Below are positions 15,332-23,100 of a DNA stretch of 33,295 nucleotides, piece by piece. The stretch comes from Nocardioides sp. GTDB taxonomy: Bacteria > Actinomycetota > Actinomycetes > Propionibacteriales > Nocardioidaceae. A program made the position numbers and the translations under genes. Position 1 is the first letter of the stretch, and each line of letters begins with the position of its first letter. The stretch is from NCBI RefSeq assembly GCF_025965415.1, contig NZ_JAOPWY010000031.1, positions 1 through 33,295 on the forward strand. The letters are read 5' to 3'. The notes under the pieces are model-generated. The model saw only the letters and a list, made by a program, of their open reading frames with translations. It ran no database searches and was not told the origin of the DNA.

Positions 15332-15358
15332 CGACACAAAATGGTCGCACTTGTGTCG
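15332..15358. repeat. Inverted repeat in the gene-free left flank of the accessory block
   Basis: CGACACAA (15332-15339) and TTGTGTCG (15351-15358) form a perfect 8-bp inverted repeat around 11 nt; a nested pair GCGAC/GTCGC (15331-15335, 15344-15348) offers an alternative fold. It lies about 135 nt beyond the stop of the reverse-strand HEPN gene, so it may be its terminator or a protein-binding site. The surrounding 15223-15492 gap has no supportable gene; a short reverse-strand frame ending near 15375 lacks a start. Confidence 0.5.
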
Positions 15359-15492
15359 GAATCACCGTCAGTTGGGCGCAGTCGGAGGCGGCGCGGCGGC
15401 TGCGATGGCCGCGTACAGGTCGTCGTCGCTGGGGATAGCGCGTCGCTCCGGCGCCTACGTGCAGAATTGCGGAAGGCGTGGCGCGTGAGTTT

Positions 15493-16776
15493 TCAAGGAC
15501 GAGATGTTCTGAGAATCCCGCGCACGTTGCCTCCGACAATTCCCAGTGACGTACTGAAGAGGTGTCGGCTCGGCTGCGTGTTTCCCGCGCATTCGTCCAG
15601 GACCGCGGCGGTCAGTAGCCACCGACCGGCGACTTCGAGCGCATTGACGAGGTTGGGGTCAAGGTCGTCTTCTGGCTGGTGTTTCACGTGGTTGTACGAG
15701 GCCCAGAACTTGCTCAGCCACACGTTGGGGTCACCGATCCAATCGTTCCAGGATGGGTCGACGATGCGGACGATTGCGCCGGGCAGGTCCTCGTCCTTGA
15801 CCTTCTTCGCCCATTCGTGGCCCCGTCGGTGCGCCGCTACCCACGACTCCATGGCGGCAGCTGTTGAGAGGAGCCGAGCCTCCGGGGTCTGGGTCGGTTC
15901 CAGAACATGCCGCACGACCGGGGTCACCGCGCGCCGATGACTCCGCACGATTTCGACCCAGTTCGCAACCGTCGGGAGGCCGCCCAGCTCGTCGAGCCCG
16001 AAGTGTGGAAAGAAATGCGCGGCGTCATGCGAACCGTCCGCTGACATGAATGAGGTCTCCCAGAAGCCGCTCCAGTCCGAATCTGCGGTCAATCTCGCGG
16101 ATCCCCCGAAAGCCTGGACCCGCTCGCGGTGCGCGATATTGAGGAGTGCATGAACGGCGTCGAGGCGACCGATGTGTTCATGGATGCTGCGTCGATCAGA
16201 GGACTCAACGGTGACGATGAGCGGGGTGGCGAAGGTCCGACGACCGAACTCACCCCCCACACTCCAACCTGTGCTGAACCGCAGCTTGAAACTGTCGTCG
16301 AGGGGGACGGTGATTCCTTTGGCGTAGCGAAGCTCGGCGCTCCAGCCGACGTGCTTGCCGTCCTCGATGAGTGGGTCGTCCCGGTAGATCTGCTCGGGGA
16401 GCCACTTGTGAAGACCGTGGTATGCGAACTGCACCGCTACGACCTGGTCGTCGTCGACCAACTCCAGGTCGAGGTCAACGATCACTCCATGTGCCATGTA
16501 CTTGGCCACCTTGAGTTGGCCTGCGCCGTTTCCTCGGGTCCTGATGTCGACGAGCAGAATGTCGCCCGCCTCGGTGCTTCCGCCGACAGCTTTAGCGCCG
16601 AGAGGGAGTCCCTCGTAATCGAACGCCTCATCATCGGCGACAAGCTTCGCGACGACCGCGTCCTCGTCTAGTTTGATCAGCCCGGTGAGGTGCCGCTCCT
16701 GCGGCGGGTCCGTCGCCGGCGCAAGGAGCCCGACTACTCCCTCGCGTAATTGGTCCATCTGTTCGGCTCGCCTCAC
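15493..16776 (-). CDS. HEPN / ApeA-like protein
   Basis: The 427-aa protein seems to have two parts. The N-terminal 280 residues are beta-rich and begin with a LTGLIKLDEDAVVAKL strand pattern like the ApeA N-terminal domain. The C-terminal part is helical, with TPEARLLSTAAAMESWVAAHR (near 298-316) and WLSKFWASYNHVKHQPEDDL (353-372), resembling ApeA-type HEPN domains, which are RNases in phage-abortive proteins. The usual R-N-x3-H motif appears as Y-N-H-V-K-H with Asn362 and His366, so the Arg is missing and catalysis is uncertain. GTG 16776 is chosen because AGAGGTGAG lies 5-6 nt upstream; ATG 16758 lacks this. A 6-bp inverted repeat (CTCAGC/GCTGAG, 16807-16833) sits in its upstream gap. Codon use looks less GC-biased than in neighbouring genes. 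Confidence 0.55.
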   Translation of the reverse strand: MRRAEQMDQLREGVVGLLAPATDPPQERHLTGLIKLDEDAVVAKLVADDEAFDYEGLPLGAKAVGGSTEAGDILLVDIRTRGNGAGQLKVAKYMAHGVIVDLDLELVDDDQVVAVQFAYHGLHKWLPEQIYRDDPLIEDGKHVGWSAELRYAKGITVPLDDSFKLRFSTGWSVGGEFGRRTFATPLIVTVESSDRRSIHEHIGRLDAVHALLNIAHRERVQAFGGSARLTADSDWSGFWETSFMSADGSHDAAHFFPHFGLDELGGLPTVANWVEIVRSHRRAVTPVVRHVLEPTQTPEARLLSTAAAMESWVAAHRRGHEWAKKVKDEDLPGAIVRIVDPSWNDWIGDPNVWLSKFWASYNHVKHQPEDDLDPNLVNALEVAGRWLLTAAVLDECAGNTQPSRHLFSTSLGIVGGNVRGILRTSRP

Positions 16777-16956
16777 GCAAACTCACCTCTTGGTTGTTCG
16801 TATGTACTCAGCGCCCTCACGCGCCTAGCTGAGACTGCACCTTGCAGATCCCCTCCGACATTGACGCAACGTGTTGCTCGAGTGGCTGCCGCCGCGAACC
16901 CGCTAGCCCGCTCCGCCGCCTGTCGGGCGGGCATCTCATGCGGGAGCGTGAGCTGC

Positions 16957-18264
16957 TCAGTCGTCTGTTCGCCCCTCGACCCTCTCGTCTTCGGGATCGG
17001 ACGCTGCGAGATCTTCGGCTGCCTTCTTGCGCCTCAGTCGTGAAGCGACGCCGGTGCCTGCGCCCTTGAGCGCGGAGAGGGCCTGCGGTTCGTCAGGGAT
17101 GCCGTCGCCATCGCGATCGACGCTGCGGAATGCACGAGTGCCGGTGGACATGGCACCCGTCATCACGCCACCGACCGCCTTTGCGGCCGACAGGGCCTGC
17201 GGCTCGTCGGCGATGCCATCGCCGTCCAGATCGACACTGCGGAAGACCCGGGTCGATCGATCGGCGGCATTGGACACCCAGGCACCCGTCGTCTTCGCGC
17301 CTTCTTCGAGTGCCACCAGGGCTCGGTTCGGTTCGTGTTCCTCGTCGGCCTTGGCCAGCAATGCATCGGAGAGATGCTCTGGGAACTCTTCGGGCGCATC
17401 CGCGAAGGCGACCCGCGCCGCCTCGACCACCTCGCCGCCGAAGAGGAACCTTGTAGCGCCGCCGGCAAGGGCACCCACGCCGTACTCGATCACGCTTTGC
17501 TGCTTGCCATTCAGCGCAGTGCGCGCTGTCTCGAGTTGCCCCGTTTGGACCGTGCGGACCAAGTCTTGAGCGGCGCCTCCCGGAAGCGTGTCTGCCAAAG
17601 TGTTGGCCCAGTGTGACCAGTCGTTTCGGCCGGAGGCAATCGTCTGACCGACACTCGCCGTCGCGCCTTCTTTGTGAGCCACATCGGTCGCCATCGCAGC
17701 GATCTGCTGCTGGCTGACGCGCCCATTCGACAAGCCGTAGACAAGCGCGTGCGCCTGCTCTTGATCAAGCGACATGTCATGGATCTCGGCAACTGCGAGG
17801 GCGAATACGGCCGTGATCTCGAACTGGAGCTGCTCATCACCGGCCGGTAGGAGCTGTACCGCTCGCTCGGCGCCCGTTCTTGCAGCGCTTCTGGCGGCGC
17901 CTTTGACCGCTGACTTGGCCACGGCAGTCTTGGCAGCCTTGGTGGCTACCTTCTTCGCCGCCACTTTGGCCGCACCTTTGCTGGCTTCCTTGCTAGCTGC
18001 CACACCTGGAATGAGTGCCATACCCACGTTGGCCGCGATCGTCCCTGCTGTCACGACGCCGCCTGCAACTGTGATCGCGGTGACGTAGTGCCGCTCCAGC
18101 AAGGCGATGATCTCTGCGGGACTCGCCTCCGGGTTTCGCTTGCGCAGTCGCATCACGTATCTACGGGCGATCTTGTGGCGGGCACTCACCGCCCGGGCGA
18201 TCTCCTGCTCGGCAATCTCTGGCTGCAGTTCCGCCGACACGGTGACGGCTTCGAAATCACTCAT
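16957..18264 (-). CDS. Ala/Lys-rich protein with two DxDGDG repeats, unknown function
   Basis: The 435-aa protein starts with a helical basic region (HKIARRYVMRLRKRNPEASP), then a hydrophobic stretch (about residues 62-90, AITVAGGVVTAGTIAANVGM) that may be a membrane segment. Next is an Ala/Lys-rich amphipathic region (about 90-135), a helical middle domain with QLQFEITAVFALAVAEIHDM and DWSHWANTLADTLPGGAAQ, and two 25-residue repeats at 341-365 and 379-403 carrying VDLDGDGIADEP and VDRDGDGIPDEP. The DxDxDG loops resemble calcium-binding EF-hand-like or thrombospondin type-3 loops. I recall similar actinobacterial proteins but no assigned role. The start overlaps the end of the nuclease-like gene by 8 nt, so the pair is translationally coupled. 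Confidence 0.75.
   Translation of the reverse strand: MSDFEAVTVSAELQPEIAEQEIARAVSARHKIARRYVMRLRKRNPEASPAEIIALLERHYVTAITVAGGVVTAGTIAANVGMALIPGVAASKEASKGAAKVAAKKVATKAAKTAVAKSAVKGAARSAARTGAERAVQLLPAGDEQLQFEITAVFALAVAEIHDMSLDQEQAHALVYGLSNGRVSQQQIAAMATDVAHKEGATASVGQTIASGRNDWSHWANTLADTLPGGAAQDLVRTVQTGQLETARTALNGKQQSVIEYGVGALAGGATRFLFGGEVVEAARVAFADAPEEFPEHLSDALLAKADEEHEPNRALVALEEGAKTTGAWVSNAADRSTRVFRSVDLDGDGIADEPQALSAAKAVGGVMTGAMSTGTRAFRSVDRDGDGIPDEPQALSALKGAGTGVASRLRRKKAAEDLAASDPEDERVEGRTDD
17056..17244 (-). repeat. Two direct repeats coding the DxDGDG modules
   Basis: About 75-nt copies at 17170-17244 and 17056-17130, 114 nt apart start to start, encode FRSVDxDGDGIxDEPQALSA in each. The DNA copies are clearly related but have diverged at third positions, so the duplication is not very recent. 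Confidence 0.75.
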
Positions 18265-19717
18265 CGTCGGTGGGGCCTTCTACGTCGACTGCGCCGCTCA
18301 CCGGTGCCTCGCTTTCCGCCATAGCCTCAATGCGCGACTGCCCCTGGTCGCTGTTGCCGTCCGGGCTGGACACTTCGGTGCCGTCCTGGGAGGAGTAGTC
18401 GGTCGAGGCAAGGGCAGCCGGGACGGTGTCATCAAGCTCGGGAGGTTCGGGGTGGACAGGCCGCAGCTTTGGAGGTGCGGCCGCCCAGGCTCGCAACGAA
18501 CCGAGGACTTCGGCGTAGAAGCCGTCCACGGCGGTCAGAACCGAATCGATGAAGGAGCCGCGCCCCCGCCCACGTTTGGTGCCGAGCGTCGAGCTCACCG
18601 CCAAGCGGAATGACCGTAGGTCCTTGGTCGGATCGAGGACGAGGGACGAGGGGTTCTCCCGCACCACGCCAAGCAGTTCGGCTGCCTGTGAGCCCCGGGC
18701 GTGGGCGACGAACGCTTCCACCCGAGTTGCATCGGGTGCGTTCTTGAGCTGGCGGAGCAGCCAGTTCACTCGCGTGGTGGCTCGTCCCTCCTTCGGCGCA
18801 TCTACGTCGACGTGGCAGGTGACCTTCCCGGCGCGTAGGTCGGCGGTCACGACGAGGTGCCCCGCTGTGCCTGGGATGCGGATCGCACCCGAGAGCTCTC
18901 CCGTGGCGCAGAGCGACTGCGCCAAGGCCTGGGCCCGGACCACCGGGTCGGCTGCTTCCGTGCGGCTCAGCACCGGCACAACCTCGGTGCCGAGCTGCCG
19001 ACCGAGCTGGAGACTGGCGAACCGCAGAAGCGCGTCGAAGCGGGCGACCACTTCGGTGATGCCCTTATCCGAAACGCGCAACGTGCCGGCGGCGACCTGG
19101 TCTCGGACTCCAACCCAGGCCTCGCCCATGTCGTCGAACTCAAGGGCTCCGGACTTGCGGTGTTCGAGGTAACGGATGAGTTCGCCCAGGATCCAGGCTT
19201 GGTCCGGGTCCGCGACACCACGGAACTCCTTCTGCATGACCGCCTCGGCAAGGACTTGGGACCAGGAGAGGTGGTGCAGCGACACCTTCTTGAGCTTGCG
19301 CTTGTCGACCTTGGTCGGGTGCTGCCCGGCGACGGCAGGGATCTCGTTGGAGATGGTGAGGACGGCGTCGTAGTTCTGCTCGCGAGCGATATCGAGATAG
19401 TTCTCGAGCTGCTCGGACGCCAGTTCGTTGGGGCCCGTCTTGACTTCGACAAGTGCAGTCCAGGTCTTGGCTCCGCGGGTGACGCGGATCAATCCGTCGG
19501 GGTAGAGCCGACGCTCGCCCAGGACGAAGGGGACTTCGATGAAGCACTCGATAGCCCCGCTGGGCGCACCGAAGGGCTTTACGAAGCCGCGCCCGAACTC
19601 TCGGACGGCCGACAGCACCGCTAGAAGAGCAGAGGTGGCTCGCCGCTCCTGCTCCTCCGCGCCGTTGATACCCGAGGTCGGGATCAACCGTGCCTCATGC
19701 CAAGCCTCTTCGGCCAT
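18257..19717 (-). CDS. PD-(D/E)XK nuclease-like protein
   Basis: The 486-aa protein has an N-terminal restriction-endonuclease-like core (about residues 25-130). Asp74 in LYPDGLIR, Glu91-x-Lys93 in TALVEVKTG and a following QLENY (Gln103, Tyr107) match the PD-(D/E)XK motif with the helix Q-x3-Y extension; Glu61 may be the helix-A acid. The remainder (about 150-420) is alpha/beta of unknown type, with IRIPGTAGHLVVTADLRAG and ATTRVNWLLRQLKNAP, and the tail after 440 is acidic and disordered. The nuclease target is not known. ATG 19717 has GGGGGA 3 nt upstream. It is the first gene of an operon with the DxDGDG protein. Alternative: a stress or repair nuclease not linked to defence. Confidence 0.7.
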   Translation of the reverse strand: MAEEAWHEARLIPTSGINGAEEQERRATSALLAVLSAVREFGRGFVKPFGAPSGAIECFIEVPFVLGERRLYPDGLIRVTRGAKTWTALVEVKTGPNELASEQLENYLDIAREQNYDAVLTISNEIPAVAGQHPTKVDKRKLKKVSLHHLSWSQVLAEAVMQKEFRGVADPDQAWILGELIRYLEHRKSGALEFDDMGEAWVGVRDQVAAGTLRVSDKGITEVVARFDALLRFASLQLGRQLGTEVVPVLSRTEAADPVVRAQALAQSLCATGELSGAIRIPGTAGHLVVTADLRAGKVTCHVDVDAPKEGRATTRVNWLLRQLKNAPDATRVEAFVAHARGSQAAELLGVVRENPSSLVLDPTKDLRSFRLAVSSTLGTKRGRGRGSFIDSVLTAVDGFYAEVLGSLRAWAAAPPKLRPVHPEPPELDDTVPAALASTDYSSQDGTEVSSPDGNSDQGQSRIEAMAESEAPVSGAVDVEGPTDDE

Positions 19718-20188
19718 GTTTCCCCCGTGCTTACGTTGAATGCACCCGCGTCATTGAGCGACCGCTGCCCCGCAGACGTTAGCGAAAGAACACCGACGTC
19801 GGTTGGAAACATGCTCCGCGGCTCCGGGTAGCCAAGGCTTGGAGGCATCCGCGCCTGAGCCGATGAGTGCCCCATTCCGCCGCCAATGCCCGTCAACCGA
19901 TTCGCTAACTTACCTGAACGTCCCCGTTGGGCGACCCGCGATCGAGACGCTCCGGTCGACCGAGAGCGACGAGGTCCAAGCTGCCCTCGAGACGGTGGAT
20001 GCGCAGGAGTGGGGTCGCCTCGATGCGAGCCGGGCTGGACACGATCATTGGCTTCGGCGGCCGGGCCGCTGCCGTGGTAGGGCGGGGTGACCAGCGAGTT
20101 CGGGGTCGCACGACGAACTCGTCGCGGTGGGCGGTGCGTACGCCGCATCGCCCTTGACTGGGGCCGCGACCGCGCGCACCTTGAGGGC
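19718..20188. other. Intergenic region between two divergent genes, with a 12-bp palindrome
   Basis: No supportable gene lies in this 471-nt gap. It should contain the promoters of the reverse-strand nuclease operon and of the forward giant regulator. ACCGACGTCGGT (19792-19803) is a perfect palindrome about 75 nt upstream of the nuclease start. CATGTTTCC (19715-19723, covering the start codon) and GGAAACATG (19805-19813) form a perfect 9-bp inverted repeat. A short reverse-strand open frame (19905-20111) has no recognisable product. No tRNA or attachment site was seen. Confidence 0.5.
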
Positions 20189-23100
20189 GTGGGCATTTCG
20201 GTCCTCGGACCGCTCACCGTTGATGACTCGGCAGCACGGATGGGCCCCCGAGAGAGACTGGTTCTGGCGGCGCTGACCATGAGGGTCGGTGACGTCGTCA
20301 GCGCCGATCAGCTGGGTGACGCGCTGTGGGGCGAGACGCCGCCCGCGTCGTGGCACAAGAACCTGCAGACCTGCATCGTCCGGTTGCGCAAGGCCCTCGG
20401 CGCGGAGGCGATCGAGACGACACAACACGGGTACCGTCTTACGCTGCCGGCTGACGCCGTCGATGCCAGGCGCTTCGAGGCCCTGGTCGCCCGGGGGCAC
20501 GAGCTGTCGATGCTCGGCGAGCCCGAGCGCGCAGCCCACACGCTCGGGCAAGCCCTCACGCTGTGGCGCGGACGCCCGTTCGGGGAGCTCGAGGACTGGG
20601 AGCCCGGCAGCCTGGAGGCGAGCCGATTGACCGACCTGCGCCTCGACGCCCAGGAGTGGTGGCTGGAGGCCATGGTCGAGGCCGGTCACCATCGCGACGT
20701 TCTCACCGAAGCACGTTCGCTGGTGGACACGGCCCCGTTCCGGGAGCGTCGCTGGGAGCTGCTGGCACTCGCGCAGTACCGCTGCGGCTGGCAGGGCGAG
20801 GCCCTGCGGACCATCCACGAGGTACGCCGTCGGCTTGCCGACGATCTCGGGGTCGACCCGGGATCGGAGCTCAACACGCTTGAAGTGGCGATCCTGCAAC
20901 AGGACCCCGCATTGGACCTGGTGGCGGCCGACGGCGCCAGCAGCGACGTCTGCCCCTACCTCGGGCTGATGCCCTACGACGTGGGCGACGAGGAGAGCTT
21001 CTTCGGCCGGGACCGTGATGTCAGGGTCGCCCTCGATCGGCTCGACACCGAGGGCGTGCTGGTCGTCGTCGGTCCCTCCGGGAGCGGCAAGTCCTCCCTT
21101 GTGCGCGCGGGAGTCGTGGCTGCCCTGCGCCACCGAGGCCAGCACGCGGACGTGATCACGCCGGGCGTCCGTCCGGTGGGCTCATTGCCACCTCCGCGTG
21201 CGCCGGGTGAGTCCCGGGTGCTCGTCGTGGACCAGGCCGAGGAGGTCTTCTCCATGTGCCAGGACGCCGAGGAGCGGGACCGCTTCCTCCAGCTCCTCGC
21301 CGACCGGCATGCCGCCGGGGCACCGCTGGTCCTGGCCCTGCGGGCGGACCGGATGGGCGACGTGTCCGGTCACCCGGCCCTTGCCCGCGTCGTCGAGCGG
21401 GGTCTCTACGTCCTCGCGGCGATGCCGCCGGAGGACCTGCGCTCCGCCATCGAGCAACCAGCGCGACGTGCCGGCTTGCTCGTGGAACCGGGTCTCGCGG
21501 ACCTGCTGGTGCGCGAGGTCGAAGGCGAACCCGGCGCCCTGCCACTGCTGTCGCACGCGCTCCGCGAAGCCTGGCTGCGCCGGGAGGGACGCACCCTCAC
21601 CGTCACCGGGTACACCGCTTCCGGCGGGATCCGCAGGGCCGTGGCGCAGTCGGCCGAGAAGTTGTACGCCGGGCTCGAGCCCAGCCAGCGACCCGTCCTC
21701 CACGACCTCCTGCTCCGGTTGGTCCACCCGGGCAGCGAGGGCGAGCCGGTGCGCGCGCGCGTGCCTCGACGCCAGGTCGTGACCGATCCCTCCCAGGACC
21801 AGCTCGTCGAGCTGCTCGTCGGGTCGCGCCTGGTGACCAGCGACGACGGGGTCTTGGAGATCGCCCACGAAGCGCTGGCCAGGGCCTGGCCGCGGCTGCA
21901 GGGTTGGCTCGAGGACGACGTCGAGGGACAACAGATCCTCCACCACATGACGGCCACGGCCGACACGTGGGACGCGCTGGGACGACCGTCGAGCGAGCTG
22001 TATCGCGGCGTCCGGCTCGCCCAGGCACTCGAGTGGGACCAGCGACCCCACTCCGAGGTGACCGCGACAGAACGGGACTTCCTCGACGCGAGCCGGGAGC
22101 GCACGGCGTCCGAGGAACGCACGGCAGCAGACCGAGCACGCACCCAGGCACGGCTGATCCGACGGCTGCGGATCGTCCTGGCCGGCGCCGTCGTCCTGCT
22201 GGTAGCGGCGCTCGCGGCCGGTGGGATGGCGGTACGCCAACAAGGCGTCGCGGCGGACAACGCGCGCGACGCCGTGCGGGCGCAGACCGGCTCGGACGCG
22301 CGTCGCGCCGGCGCCCGGGCCCTCTCGGTCGACAACATCGACACCTCGCTCCTGCTTGCCGTGGCCGGTGTCCGCCTCGATGACTCCGAGGCCACCCGGA
22401 CCAACCTCCAGAACGCCTTGGCGCGGCGACCGCAGCTCGTACATTCAGTCCCGCGGAGAGGGGCAGCCGTCACTGGCATGGAACTGACGCGCGACGGCGA
22501 GCGCCTGGCCGTGTACGACCTGGAGGGCAAGGTCGACCTGTTCGACCCGACCGATTGGCGACGGATGGCGACGTTTACGCCGCCGGAGTCGCCTCCGCCT
22601 CGAGCGCGCGTCGCGCCGATGGCCTTCGCACCGGACGGCGATGTCCTGGCCGTGGGGATGCCGCTGCTCGTGCCGGAGCCGGTGCGGTTGCTCGACGGCA
22701 GGACGCTCGAGCCGACCGGAACCAGTCTGCCCGGCTTGTCGGACGAAGCATCGAAGGTGCGCGACCGTCCGGTCGACCTCGCCTGGAGCTCGGACGGGAG
22801 CACCATGGCCGCCGTCGTGCAGCGGCTCTACCTCAAGTCCGACATCGACGACTCCCGATACTGGGGAAGTGACGTCCATCGACTGTTGGTGTGGCGGATG
22901 GATGAGACGCCGCAGCTGGTGATGCGCCGGACCGTCCCGGGCCGCACCGGGGAGCAGCGTGACCAGAACCAGCTCGCGGTGAGCGCCGAGGGCTCGACGG
23001 TGTGGACCAGCGAGCCGCTCACGGCGTACGACGTCGTCAGCGGCGCGCCGAGGCTGCAGACCGGTCGTCACGTCTTCGCGATGGATCTTGCGCCCGACGG

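Noticed and set aside
15315..15539. Possible decayed gene end on the reverse strand (ends near 15375)
   Set aside because: A coding-like tail is visible, but there is no start, a stop interrupts it, and no family is recognised.
19718..20188. tRNA or attachment site at the right flank of the accessory block
   Set aside because: No cloverleaf or direct repeat matching the left flank could be found.
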